A DNA stretch of 63,205 nt, taken from positions 1-63,205 of the forward strand of contig NZ_QPJU01000005.1 in the NCBI RefSeq assembly GCF_003337425.1. Direction: 5' to 3'. The position numbers and the translations under genes were made by a program. The DNA is from Extensimonas vulgaris. GTDB taxonomy: Bacteria; Pseudomonadota; Gammaproteobacteria; Burkholderiales; Burkholderiaceae_C. Numbering within the stretch: the first letter of the stretch is position 1; each line of letters begins with the position of its first letter. The notes beneath the pieces were generated by a model, which ran no database searches, was not told where the DNA came from, and saw only the letters and a program-made list of their open reading frames with translations. Of this stretch, positions 26,994 through 35,524 are shown one piece after another.

Positions 26994-27884
26994 ATGGCGG
27001 AATTGCGTAACCTGCAGGTTCTGTGGAGCACATTGGCTGCGGGCCAGGCTGCCTGCCTGGTGCGCGTGGAGTCTATCCAAGGTTCGGCGCCAAGGGAAGC
27101 CGGCGCGTGGATGTTGGTGTTTGCCGCGCAGGTCTTCGGCAGCATAGGCGGCGGACATCTGGAGCACCAGGCTATCGCGCAGGCGCGGCGCTTACTGGCT
27201 GCGCGCGGCGTACCCGGTGCGCCCGATGGTGACGCTCGCGCCAGCGATACCCCGCTGCGGCTGCATTACGCGCTTGGCCCCGCGCTGGGTCAGTGCTGCG
27301 GCGGCGCGGTCGAACTGGGGTTTGTGCTCGTCGGCAGCGCCGACGTTCCTGCGCTGAAACTGCGCCTTGCACCGCGCCGCCACCCGCTCGCGCTGTTCGG
27401 CGCGGGGCACGTGGGGCGCGCGCTCGTGCAAGTGCTCGCGCCGCTGCCATTTGCCGTGCGCTGGTTCGACAGCCGCGAGGATGCCTTTCCCGCTCAGCCG
27501 TGCGATGCGCCGATGTTGCCGGAGGAGGCTTTGCGCTGCGAGCATTCCGAGCCGGTGCACGGCGCCGTTGCCAGCCTCGCGCCGGGCACGCGCGTGCTCA
27601 TCATGAGCTTCAGCCACGCCGAAGACTTTGCGCTCGTGCACGCCTGCCTGCGCCGCCAGCGCGCACGCGGCGACCTGCCCTTCATCGGCTTGATCGGCAG
27701 CCGCACCAAGTGGGCCACGTTTGCAAGCCGCCTGCGTGCGCGTGGCTTTGCCGAGCACGAGCTGGCGCACATCACCTGCCCCATTGGCGTCCCTGGCATC
27801 CGCGGCAAGGAGCCAGCAGTGATCGCCGTCGCCGTGGCTGCGCAGCTGTTGCAGACCCTCACGCCGCAAGGTTCAGAAGCATAA
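26994..27884 (+). CDS. xdhC: XdhC: xanthine dehydrogenase accessory (Mo-cofactor maturation)
   Basis: A 296-residue XdhC/CoxI family protein. The N-terminal XdhC domain has LVRVESIQGSAPREAGAWM and SIGGGHLEHQAI. The C-terminal Rossmann domain has LALFGAGHVGRALVQVL, FIGLIGSRTKWATF and CPIGVPGIRGKEPAVIAV. XdhC binds molybdenum cofactor, promotes its sulfuration and hands it to xanthine dehydrogenase. Its presence ties this cluster to purine breakdown, though xdhA/xdhB are outside the window. I choose ATG 26994, with GGAG six bases upstream; ATG 26973 would overlap the divergent lipoprotein start. Confidence 0.9.
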   Translation: MAELRNLQVLWSTLAAGQAACLVRVESIQGSAPREAGAWMLVFAAQVFGSIGGGHLEHQAIAQARRLLAARGVPGAPDGDARASDTPLRLHYALGPALGQCCGGAVELGFVLVGSADVPALKLRLAPRRHPLALFGAGHVGRALVQVLAPLPFAVRWFDSREDAFPAQPCDAPMLPEEALRCEHSEPVHGAVASLAPGTRVLIMSFSHAEDFALVHACLRRQRARGDLPFIGLIGSRTKWATFASRLRARGFAEHELAHITCPIGVPGIRGKEPAVIAVAVAAQLLQTLTPQGSEA

Positions 27885-27889
27885 AAAAA

Positions 27890-27927
27890 CCTGCCGCGGC
27901 TGAATGTCTCGACCGGGGCAGGCTTTT
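27890..27927. terminator. Bidirectional intrinsic terminator between xdhC and hppA
   Basis: CCTGCCGCGG (27890-27899) pairs with CCGGGGCAGG (27913-27922) with one mismatch. It is preceded by a run of seven A and followed by CTTTT, so it can terminate both converging transcripts. Confidence 0.75.
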
Positions 27928-27978
27928 GTGCTGCGCATGCGCCACCCCCAAAGAGACGGCGGCAGCGGCTTTTTTATC

Positions 27979-30060
27979 TCAACCCGCGTGGAACTTGACC
28001 ACCAGCGGCACCACGAGCAGCGCGACGATGTTGATGATCTTGATCAAGGGGTTGATCGCGGGGCCGGCGGTGTCTTTATACGGGTCACCCACGGTGTCGC
28101 CCGTGACGGCGGCCTTGTGGGCCTCGCTGCCCTTGCCGCCGAAGTGGCCGTCTTCGATGTATTTCTTGGCGTTGTCCCAGGCACCGCCGCCCGTGCACAT
28201 GCTGATCGCGACGAACAGGCCCGTGACGATGGTGCCCATCAACAGCCCGCCCAGCGCCTTGGGCCCGAGCAGCAGGCCGACCGCGATCGGCGTGATCACG
28301 GGCAGCAGGCTGGGGATCACCATTTCCTTGATGGCGGCGGCCGTGAGCATGTCCACAGCCTTGCCGTATTCGGGCTTGGCCTTGCCTTCCATGATGCCGG
28401 CGATGGTGCTGAACTGGCGGCGCACCTCGACCACCACGGCCCCTGCGGCACGGCCCACGGCCTCCATGGCCATGGCACCGAAGAGGTAAGGAATCAAGCC
28501 GCCGATGAACAGGCCGACGATCACCATGGGCTCGGAGAGGTCGAAGCGCACGCTCTGGCCCAGGGCTTCGAGCTTGTGCGTGTAGTCGGCAAACAGCACC
28601 AGCGCGGCCAGACCGGCCGAGCCGATCGCGTAGCCCTTGGTCACGGCCTTGGTGGTGTTGCCCACGGCATCCAGCGGGTCGGTGATGTCGCGCACGCTGC
28701 TGGGCAGCTCGGCCATTTCGGCGATGCCGCCGGCGTTGTCGGTGATCGGGCCGTAGGCGTCGAGCGCCACCACGATGCCCGCCATGCTCAGCATGGACGT
28801 GGCCGCCACGGCAATGCCGTACAGGCCGCCGAGCTGGTACGCGACGATGATCGCTATGCACACGAACAGCACCGGCCAGGCCGTGGAGCGCATGGACACA
28901 CCGAGCCCCGCGATGATGTTGGTGCCGTGGCCGGTGGTCGAGGCCTGGGCGATGTGCTGCACGGGCGAATACTGCGTGCCGGTGTAGAACTCGGTGATCC
29001 ACACGAGCAGCGCCGTCAGCACCAGGCCCACCACGCAGGCACCAAAGAGCCGCATCTGCGCCCCCGTGCCGCCGAGCGCGTTGTCAGGGACGATCCAGGT
29101 GGTCACGAAATAAAACGCGATCAGCGAGAGCACGCCCGCGATCGCCAGCCCTTTGTAAAGCGCAGGCATGACGTTCTTCATGCCGGGCGAAGCCTTGACG
29201 AAGAAGCAGCCGATGATGGACGCGATGATGGACACCGCACCGAGCGCGAGCGGATACACCATGGCCTGGCCGGGCGCCGCCGCCACGAGCAGCACGCCGA
29301 GCACCATGGTGGCGATCAGCGTCACGGCGTAGGTCTCGAACAGGTCGGCAGCCATGCCGGCGCAGTCGCCCACGTTGTCGCCCACGTTGTCGGCGATCAC
29401 GGCGGGGTTGCGCGGGTCATCCTCGGGGATGCCGGCTTCCACCTTGCCCACGAGGTCGGCGCCCACGTCCGCGCCCTTGGTGAAAATCCCGCCGCCCAGC
29501 CGCGCGAAGATAGAGATCAGCGAAGAGCCGAACGCGAGGCCGATCAGCGGGTTGAGCAGGCTGCTCAGCGACGCCGAGGCGCCCGCATGCCCGCTCGAGG
29601 TCAGAAACCAGGCAAAGCCGCTCACGCCGAGCAGGCCCAGGCCCACCACCAGCATGCCCGTGATGGCGCCGCCGCGAAACGCCACGTCGAGCGCCGGGCC
29701 TATGCCTTGCGTGGCCGCCTGCGCAGTGCGCACGTTGGCGCGCACCGAGACGTTCATGCCGATGAAACCGCAAGCGCCCGAAAGCACGGCCCCGAGCACG
29801 AAGCCGATCGCCGTCGTCACGTCGAGAAAAATGGCGATCAGGATCGCCAGCACCACGCCGACGAGTGCGATGGTTTTGTATTGGCGCGCCAGATAAGCCG
29901 CAGCGCCGGCCTGGATGGCGGCGGCGATTTCCTGCATGCGCGCGTTGCCCGCGTCCTTGGAAAGAATCCAGCCGCGGGCCCAGATGCCGTAGGCCACCGC
30001 AACCAGTCCGCAAACCAAAGCCAGGATGAGAGGGGAAGTCAGTGCTGAGTTTTCAGCCAT
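27979..30060 (-). CDS. hppA: HppA: K+-independent H+-translocating membrane pyrophosphatase
   Basis: A 693-residue, roughly 16-TM proton pump driven by pyrophosphate hydrolysis. It has the catalytic signatures [20 protein letters not shown] and [20 protein letters not shown], and a second acidic set [16 protein letters not shown]. The sequence [18 protein letters not shown] carries Lys where K+-dependent enzymes have Ala (GNTTAA), which marks the K+-independent class. AGGAG stands just upstream of the ATG. It is divergent from soluble ppa; both remove PPi, which acyl-CoA ligases such as those later in the window generate. Confidence 0.95.
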   Translation of the reverse strand: MAENSALTSPLILALVCGLVAVAYGIWARGWILSKDAGNARMQEIAAAIQAGAAAYLARQYKTIALVGVVLAILIAIFLDVTTAIGFVLGAVLSGACGFIGMNVSVRANVRTAQAATQGIGPALDVAFRGGAITGMLVVGLGLLGVSGFAWFLTSSGHAGASASLSSLLNPLIGLAFGSSLISIFARLGGGIFTKGADVGADLVGKVEAGIPEDDPRNPAVIADNVGDNVGDCAGMAADLFETYAVTLIATMVLGVLLVAAAPGQAMVYPLALGAVSIIASIIGCFFVKASPGMKNVMPALYKGLAIAGVLSLIAFYFVTTWIVPDNALGGTGAQMRLFGACVVGLVLTALLVWITEFYTGTQYSPVQHIAQASTTGHGTNIIAGLGVSMRSTAWPVLFVCIAIIVAYQLGGLYGIAVAATSMLSMAGIVVALDAYGPITDNAGGIAEMAELPSSVRDITDPLDAVGNTTKAVTKGYAIGSAGLAALVLFADYTHKLEALGQSVRFDLSEPMVIVGLFIGGLIPYLFGAMAMEAVGRAAGAVVVEVRRQFSTIAGIMEGKAKPEYGKAVDMLTAAAIKEMVIPSLLPVITPIAVGLLLGPKALGGLLMGTIVTGLFVAISMCTGGGAWDNAKKYIEDGHFGGKGSEAHKAAVTGDTVGDPYKDTAGPAINPLIKIINIVALLVVPLVVKFHAG

Positions 30061-30300
30061 TCGGTTCTCCTAGATGAGTCAGTCGCACGGAAGGAGACAC
30101 AACGCATCGGATGTGCTCCCGCTGCGTTGCTTCCTCGTGCCTTCGACGGTCGAAGACGCGATTGGCCAACGCCGGCAATTTAACGCAAAAGGCCCTGTCC
30201 CTGACAAGGAAAAGCGCGTCTGCGCCCCTAAAATCAGGGTTAGTCCTAGGGCAAACATCGTCTTAAGGGCCAAAAATTTCTCACTCTTCGTTATTTATCA
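30061..30300. promoter_or_regulatory. Divergent hppA/ppa intergenic region
   Basis: 240 bp without a credible gene. It contains a perfect 15-bp palindrome CTTCGAC-G-GTCGAAG (30141-30155) near its centre. No good Shine-Dalgarno precedes ppa. Promoters for both genes must lie here, but no consensus pair stands out. Confidence 0.4.
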
Positions 30301-30843
30301 ATGTCTCTGAACAACGTCTCTCCAGGCAAAAACGCCCCCGAAGCCTTCAATGTGGTGATCGAAATCCCGATGAACGCCGACCCGATCAAGTACGAGGTGG
30401 ACAAAGAGTCGGGCGCCATCTTCGTGGACCGTTTCATGACCACGTCCATGCACTACCCGACCAACTACGGCTATGTGCCGCAGACCCTGTCGGGTGACGG
30501 TGACCCGGTCGACGTGCTGGTGATCACGCCGCATCCCTTGATTCCCGGCGTGGTCGTGCCCTGCCGACCGCTGGGCATTTTGCTGATGGAAGATGAGGCG
30601 GGCATAGACGGCAAAGTGCTCGCCGTGCCCACCAACAAGGTGCTGCCCGTTTACACGCACTGGCAGTCGGTGAACAACGTGCACCCGATGATCCTCAAGT
30701 CCATAGGCCACTTTTTCGAGCATTACAAAGACCTCGAAGAAGGCAAATGGGTCAAGATCATCGGCTGGAAGGGCGTAGCCGAGGCCAAGCAGGAAATCCT
30801 CGACGGCATCACCAATTTCAGGCAGACCCAGAAAACCCAGTGA
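30301..30843 (+). CDS. ppa: Soluble family I inorganic pyrophosphatase
   Basis: A 180-residue cytoplasmic enzyme with the family I pattern: [33 protein letters not shown], the metal-binding signature DGDPVDVLV, and [20 protein letters not shown]. It hydrolyses PPi to phosphate with Mg2+. Its length and motifs are normal. It is divergent from the membrane pyrophosphatase hppA, an arrangement that places both PPi-consuming enzymes under one intergenic region. A GC-rich hairpin (CCGACC...GGTCGG, about 30867-30884) follows the stop. Confidence 0.95.
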   Translation: MSLNNVSPGKNAPEAFNVVIEIPMNADPIKYEVDKESGAIFVDRFMTTSMHYPTNYGYVPQTLSGDGDPVDVLVITPHPLIPGVVVPCRPLGILLMEDEAGIDGKVLAVPTNKVLPVYTHWQSVNNVHPMILKSIGHFFEHYKDLEEGKWVKIIGWKGVAEAKQEILDGITNFRQTQKTQ

Positions 30844-30907
30844 AGCGGGCGCGTCGCTTTTTCTGGCCGACCTTCGTGGGTCGGGGGCCAAACCCTGGCG
30901 CAGCGGT

Positions 30908-32125
30908 CTAATCTGGACGCGACTCCAAGACCACACCCTGGGCGAGCAGGGCTTCGATGGTTTCGCTATCGAAGCCAAAGGCTTCGAGCACTTCGCGCGT
31001 GTGCTGGCCGAAGCGTGGTGAGGCGCTGCGCGCGGCGCCTGGTGTGCGCGAGAGCTTGATCGGGATGCCGATCGCGCGCTTGCCCTCCACTTCGACGACC
31101 ATTTTGCGATGCAAAGTGTGCGCGTCGGTGAGCACTTGAGGAATCAGGCGCACTGCGCCGGCAGGAATGCCCGCAGCGAGCAGATTGCGGCACAGTTCCT
31201 CGCCATCGACCTGCTGCAGATGGCCTTCGAGCAGGGTGCGCAGTTCGGCGCGGTGGCGAAAGCGCTCGGCGTTGGTGACAAAGCGCGGGTCTTCGGCCAA
31301 TTCCGGGTGACCCAGAAATTCGCAGAGTTTTTTCCATTGCCCGTTGTTGCCTATGCCGAGGAACACCTCGCAGGTCTTGGTCGGGAACTTGTCATAGGGC
31401 ACGATGTTGGAGTGGGCATTGCCGCTGAGTTGCGGCGTCTTGCCCGACTCGAGCCAGTTGGCACTTTGCGGGTGCAGCAGCGCGATGGCGCTGTCGTAGA
31501 GCGTCGCTTCGACGAATTGTCCGCGCCCTGAGCGTTGGCGTTCGATCACCGCGAGCAGCACGCCGATCACGGCAGAAAGGCCCGTGGCCATGTCCACCAC
31601 GGGCACGCCGACGCGCAGCGGCCCGGTTTCTGGCGTGCCGTTGACGCTCATGAGTCCGCCCAGTGCCTGCGCCACGGCGTCGTAGCCCGGTGCGCCGCCG
31701 AGCGGGCCGTCGGCGCCGAACCCACTCACGCGGCAATGGATGAGGCGTGGGAAGCGCTCGCGCAGGGTTTGTTCATAACCCATGCCCCAGCGCTCGAGCG
31801 TGCCGATCTTGAAGTTTTCGATCAGCACGTCGCAGTCTTCGAGCATGCGCAGAACGATGTCACGCCCTGCAGGCTTGGACAGGTCGATCACGATGTCGCG
31901 TTTGTTGCGGTTGAGGCCGTTGAAGTAAGCCGCCGTGCCGTCCGCGGCAAACGGCGGGCCCCACGAGCGGGTTTCGTCGCCGGCAGGCGGCTCGACCTTG
32001 ATGACTTCGGCACCGTGGTCGGCCAGGATCTGGCCACAGTAGGGGCCACCGAGAACGCGCGACAAGTCCAGCACTTTCAGTCCCGCAAGGGCGCCGAAGC
32101 CGGGCAGAGGAGTGGAAGAACGCAT
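30908..32125 (-). CDS. CaiB/BaiF-type (family III) CoA transferase
   Basis: A 405-residue family III CoA transferase. Characteristic segments are VLDLSRVLGGPYCGQILADHGAEVIKVEPP... at the N-terminus, the catalytic Asp in VPVVDMATG, and SGFGADGPLGGAPGYD. It moves CoA between carboxylic acids without ATP. As the last gene of the minus-strand acyl-CoA operon it probably activates the pathway substrate or recycles CoA from an end product. It starts 140 bp after the stop of the acyl-CoA dehydrogenase gene; two hairpins lie in that gap. Confidence 0.88.
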   Translation of the reverse strand: MRSSTPLPGFGALAGLKVLDLSRVLGGPYCGQILADHGAEVIKVEPPAGDETRSWGPPFAADGTAAYFNGLNRNKRDIVIDLSKPAGRDIVLRMLEDCDVLIENFKIGTLERWGMGYEQTLRERFPRLIHCRVSGFGADGPLGGAPGYDAVAQALGGLMSVNGTPETGPLRVGVPVVDMATGLSAVIGVLLAVIERQRSGRGQFVEATLYDSAIALLHPQSANWLESGKTPQLSGNAHSNIVPYDKFPTKTCEVFLGIGNNGQWKKLCEFLGHPELAEDPRFVTNAERFRHRAELRTLLEGHLQQVDGEELCRNLLAAGIPAGAVRLIPQVLTDAHTLHRKMVVEVEGKRAIGIPIKLSRTPGAARSASPRFGQHTREVLEAFGFDSETIEALLAQGVVLESRPD

Positions 32126-32176
32126 GAATGTGTGAAAAAGAATTGCGATGGATGCGCACCGACTTTACAAAAGCAA

Positions 32177-32251
32177 AAGGTGGACGCTGTCGGGCGAGCC
32201 ACCTTGGCGAAACACTCGGATGGGTCTTTCCCGGCACAAGTCCGGGAAAGA
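32177..32251. terminator. Two hairpins in the acyl-CoA dehydrogenase/CoA transferase gap
   Basis: TCTTTCCCGG (32225-32234) pairs perfectly with CCGGGAAAGA (32242-32251), and AAGGTGG (32177-32183) with CCACCTT (32199-32205). Neither has a T-run on the minus strand, so they may cause partial termination or mRNA processing rather than a full stop. Confidence 0.4.
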
Positions 32252-32264
32252 GAGCCGTGCAGAG

Positions 32265-33431
32265 TCAGTACGAGCGTGGCAAACCCAGAACGTGCTCGCC
32301 GATGTAGTTGAGCACCATTTCACGGTTCAGCGGCGCCGTACGCAGCAGGCGCACCAGGCCATAGAGATCGTAAATGCCGTACTCCTTGGTGAAGCCGTTG
32401 CCTCCGTGCGTTTGAATCGCGGCATCGACCGCGTGGATGCCGGCCTCAGCGGCGGCATACTTGGCGATGTTCGCATATTCACCGCAGGGCAGGTTCTGGT
32501 CGAAAGCCCAGGCGGCCTTGCGGGCCATCAGCGAAGCCATTTCGATCTCGCTGTAGGCAATCGCCAATGGATGCTGCACGCCCTGGTGCGCACCGATCGG
32601 GGTGTTGTTGAACACCTTGCGGTCGTTGGCATAGGCTACGGCCTTTTTGAGTGCAAAACGGCCGACGCCGGTGCACAGCCCGGCCAGGATGATGCGTTCG
32701 GGGTTTAGCGTGTCGAACAAAATGGCGAAACCCTTGCCGACTTCGCCGAGCACGTCGTCTTCGGTCAGTTCCACGTCGTCGAAGAACAGTTGCCATTGGG
32801 TTTCAGGGACGGGGAAACCGACGGGGATCAGGGTCTTGCTGATCCCCTTCTTTTTCATGTCGACCATGAAAATCGTGAAGCCGTCGGTCTTTTTCTTGAC
32901 TTCGGCGCGCGGCGTGGTGCGCGTCACGACCATCGCATAGTCGGCGCGGTTGGCGTCGGTAATGAATACCTTTTGTCCGGTGAGACGAAATCCTCCTTTG
33001 CCGTCGGGCTTGGCGATGGTGGTGATTTCCATCGAGTTCGAGCCGGCGTTGGGCTCGGTGATGGCGAAGCAGAATCTGATTTCATCGGCGCAGCCGCCGG
33101 GCAGCAGGCGGCGCTTCATGTCTTCGCTCGCATGCTTGGCGATCAGGCCCATGGTCATGGTCGGGCCAACCACGAGGTTCAGCAGCGGGATGCCATTGTT
33201 GGAGAGGCCTTCCATGAACAGCAGCATCTCCGTCATGCCCTGGCCGGCGCCGCCGTAGGCTTCAGGCACCATGATTCCCAAGAAGCCGTCATTGGCGATT
33301 TGCTTGTAGAGCTCGGCTGGGGGCTCGTTCTTTTCGGCGTAGGTGCGCCAGTAGCTGTGGTCGAACTGCTGCGAGATACGGTCGCCGTACTCGTAGATCA
33401 TCCGCTGCTCTTGGGTGAGTTGAAAGTCCAT
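32265..33431 (-). CDS. Acyl-CoA dehydrogenase
   Basis: A 388-residue FAD-dependent acyl-CoA dehydrogenase. It has the usual N-terminal helical domain (QEQRMIYEYGDRISQQF), middle beta-domain with CFAITEPNAGSNSM and GQKVFITDANRADYAMVV, and a C-terminal helical domain with a Gly-rich QTHGGNGFTKEYGIYDLYG. It ends GEHVLGLPRSY, nearly the same ending as the paralogue at 39101 (EKVLGLPKSY). It introduces a 2,3-double bond into an acyl-CoA and passes electrons to ETF. The substrate is unknown. The first gene upstream on this strand is separated by a terminator-like hairpin and a palindromic element. Confidence 0.88.
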   Translation of the reverse strand: MDFQLTQEQRMIYEYGDRISQQFDHSYWRTYAEKNEPPAELYKQIANDGFLGIMVPEAYGGAGQGMTEMLLFMEGLSNNGIPLLNLVVGPTMTMGLIAKHASEDMKRRLLPGGCADEIRFCFAITEPNAGSNSMEITTIAKPDGKGGFRLTGQKVFITDANRADYAMVVTRTTPRAEVKKKTDGFTIFMVDMKKKGISKTLIPVGFPVPETQWQLFFDDVELTEDDVLGEVGKGFAILFDTLNPERIILAGLCTGVGRFALKKAVAYANDRKVFNNTPIGAHQGVQHPLAIAYSEIEMASLMARKAAWAFDQNLPCGEYANIAKYAAAEAGIHAVDAAIQTHGGNGFTKEYGIYDLYGLVRLLRTAPLNREMVLNYIGEHVLGLPRSY

Positions 33432-33471
33432 GGCAGTCGTTCCTTGATGCGCTTGGTTGGGGTGGATTGGG

Positions 33472-33511
33472 AAAAAGGCTTCGCCCAGCGATGCGCCGAG
33501 TGAAGCCTTTT
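33472..33511. terminator. Terminator-like hairpin upstream of the acyl-CoA dehydrogenase gene
   Basis: AAAAAGGCTTC (33472-33482) is complementary to GAAGCCTTTT (33502-33511), with a 19-nt loop and A/T tracts on both sides. It would separate the echA-side operon from the 32265 gene. Confidence 0.55.
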
Positions 33512-33530
33512 GCTTTTGTGCGGCAGTGCT

Positions 33531-33720
33531 GGGTTCAACCCAGATTGTCCATTAGGCGGTGCTGCGCACCTACGCGGGCGTTGGCGGACGTCTGCCGGTC
33601 ATTTTGGCCGCGGCTTCGGCGTCCATGGCACTGGCCATGGACTTCTCACCCGCGACCAAACTGCCGCGCCAGCCGCCTCGCCACCATCCCGCGTCCTAAT
33701 GAACAATCTGGGTTCAATCC
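33531..33720. repeat. 190-bp imperfect palindromic element (second family)
   Basis: The outer arms 33531-33556 and 33695-33720 are inverse copies (CCAGATTGTCCATTAGG versus CCTAATGAACAATCTGG). The centre is a perfect GTCCATGG (33621-33628) / CCATGGAC (33635-33642) hairpin, and the interior arms are weakly complementary. It has the same architecture as the 165-bp element, with an unrelated sequence. The enoyl-CoA hydratase stop codon lies inside its right end. Confidence 0.75.
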
Positions 33721-34517
33721 TGTGCCGAAGGGAACTTGGGCGCGCGTTTTTCGCGCACCGAGGCCACACCTTCCTTGGCGTCTTCACCGAGGAAGCACAG
33801 CATTTCCATCGCGAGCGAGCTCTCGAAGATCGGACGTGCGACGTTCATCCAGCCGTTCAAGGAACGCTTGGTGAAACGGATCGCCTGCTGGCTGCCCGTG
33901 GCCAGCTTGTTGGCGACTTCCATGGCTTTGTCCATGAGTTGCGCGCGCGGCACGCACAGGCTCACGAGGCCGATGCGCTCGGCCTCTTTGCCCGAGACGA
34001 ACTCGGCCGTCATGAGGTAATACTTGGCCTTGGCCATGCCGCACAGCAGCGGCCAGCAGATCGCGGCATGGTCGCCTGCAGCGACGCCGAGCTTGACGTG
34101 GCCATCGGTGATCTTGGCTTCTTCGGCCATGATGCTGATGTCGGCCATCATCGCCACGGCCAGACCTGCCCCCACGGCCACGCCATTGATCGCGGAGATC
34201 ACGGGTTTGTCGCAGGCCATCACGTTGTAGACGATGTCCGAGGCCTCGTTCATGACGTTGCTGATGGTCTTGGGGTTGCCGACCATGTCGGTGATCCAGC
34301 TCAGGTCGCCACCGGCCGAGAAAGCCTTGTCACCGGCGCCCGTGATGACTGCGACCCGCGTCTTGGGATCGTCGTTCACGACGCCCCAGACTTTGGTCAG
34401 CTCCCAGTGCAGGCGGCCATTGGTGGCATTCATGACCTCGGGGCGGTTGATGGTGATGAGCAGCACCCCATTGGGCTTGTGCTCGAATTTGAGGAATTGG
34501 AAGTCAGAGTAGTTCAT
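33714..34517 (-). CDS. Enoyl-CoA hydratase/isomerase (crotonase family)
   Basis: A 267-residue crotonase. ATG 34517 follows AAGGAGA; the longer open frame upstream overlaps the next gene and lacks family sequence. Oxyanion-hole and CoA motifs are [13 protein letters not shown] and [21 protein letters not shown]. The second catalytic Glu position usually found in hydratases lies in [11 protein letters not shown], where an acidic residue is displaced (Asp of GDHA), so it may be an isomerase- or lyase-like member. C-terminal [16 protein letters not shown] is typical. The final TGA falls within the right arm of a palindromic element. Confidence 0.85.
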   Translation of the reverse strand: MNYSDFQFLKFEHKPNGVLLITINRPEVMNATNGRLHWELTKVWGVVNDDPKTRVAVITGAGDKAFSAGGDLSWITDMVGNPKTISNVMNEASDIVYNVMACDKPVISAINGVAVGAGLAVAMMADISIMAEEAKITDGHVKLGVAAGDHAAICWPLLCGMAKAKYYLMTAEFVSGKEAERIGLVSLCVPRAQLMDKAMEVANKLATGSQQAIRFTKRSLNGWMNVARPIFESSLAMEMLCFLGEDAKEGVASVREKRAPKFPSAQD

Positions 34518-34552
34518 CGAAGTCTCCTTGGAAGGAAGTGGAAAAAGAACAT

Positions 34553-34629
34553 GATTTACGCAAATCGGGCTCGGGCAAGGTGTGCGCCCCATGGCAAAAC
34601 ACTTTGCAGCATCCTTGTTTGCGTAAATC
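34553..34629. repeat. 77-bp palindromic hairpin between hydratase genes
   Basis: GATTTACGCAAA (34553-34564) and TTTGCGTAAATC (34618-34629) are perfect inverses. Inside them GCAAGGTGT pairs with ACACTTTGC with one mismatch. It lies in the 136-bp gap between the MaoC-like gene and echA and could act as an operator, attenuator or mobile remnant. Confidence 0.65.
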
Positions 34630-34653
34630 CCAAAGAAAGAAGCGAAGGGGCTC

Positions 34654-35511
34654 TCAGCGCAGCTCGGCGCGGCCGTTGTTGAGCACCATGACGTTGCGCT
34701 CCACGGCGAGCGCGCGGAAAGAAACCACCTTGCCGTCGACCCACATTTCGGTGCGGATCGTCTCGCCCGGATAGACGGGCGAGGAGAAGCGCACGTCGAT
34801 CGAGCCCAGGGCGTGCGGATCGCCACCGCACACGGTTTTGACGATGGCCCAGCCCGCGATCGCATAGGTGGCCAGGCCGTGCAGGATGGGACGTTCGAAC
34901 CCTGCAGCACGCGCCACGGCGGGCTCGGCGTGCAGCGGGTTGTAGTCACCCGAGAGGCGGTAGATCAGCGCAGCGCGCGGCTGCGTGGCGAAGTCGGTGC
35001 TGTGGTCTATGGGGCGGTTTGGCAGTTCGTGCACGCTCTTGACCGGCCCCGAGGGGCCGCCAAAACCGCCGTCGGCGCGGCAGAAGGTGGTGGAGCTCAA
35101 AGTGGCGAGCAAGTCGCCGCTCGCGGCATCGACGACGCTGCGCTCGGTGTAGATCAGCGCGCCCTTGCCCGGGCCTTTGTCGATGATGCCGGTCACGCGC
35201 GTGCGGCCTATTACATCCCCCTCGGGTGGAATCGGGCGGTGCAGCTTCAGCCCTTGCTCACCATGCACCAGGCGGACCCAATCGACACCCGTCGCCGGGT
35301 CTTTGAGCCACATGCCAGGGTAGCCGAGCACCACTGGCAGCGTGGGCAGGGCGAGGAGGTTTTTCTCATAGACGAAGCGCAGTTCGGTCTCGTCGCACGG
35401 GTCGGTGCCCAGACCGACGCCGAGCGCATACAGCATGGTGTCGCGCTGCGTGTAGCGGTGCCGCACGTCCTCGAAACGCCATGCCATGAGTTTGTCGTAG
35501 TCGATTGCCAT
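34654..35511 (-). CDS. MaoC-like (R)-specific enoyl-CoA hydratase 2
   Basis: A 285-residue double-hotdog protein related to hydratase 2 of peroxisomal multifunctional enzyme. The N-terminal hotdog has YALGVGLGTDPCDETELRFV; the C-terminal one has the hydratase-2 motif YRLSGDYNPLHAEPAVAR followed by FERPILHGLATYAIAG, with catalytic Asp and His. It hydrates trans-2-enoyl-CoA to (R)-3-hydroxyacyl-CoA. The next upstream gene is an SDR like the dehydrogenase domain of the same eukaryotic multifunctional enzyme, 13 bp away, so the two probably act in sequence. Confidence 0.9.
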   Translation of the reverse strand: MAIDYDKLMAWRFEDVRHRYTQRDTMLYALGVGLGTDPCDETELRFVYEKNLLALPTLPVVLGYPGMWLKDPATGVDWVRLVHGEQGLKLHRPIPPEGDVIGRTRVTGIIDKGPGKGALIYTERSVVDAASGDLLATLSSTTFCRADGGFGGPSGPVKSVHELPNRPIDHSTDFATQPRAALIYRLSGDYNPLHAEPAVARAAGFERPILHGLATYAIAGWAIVKTVCGGDPHALGSIDVRFSSPVYPGETIRTEMWVDGKVVSFRALAVERNVMVLNNGRAELR

Positions 35512-35524
35512 ACAGGCCTCCGTG

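Noticed and set aside
27904-30048. 714-residue plus-strand open frame antisense to hppA
   Set aside because: It has composition typical of an antisense shadow (His/Arg/Gly/Ala-rich), and hppA on the minus strand is unmistakable.
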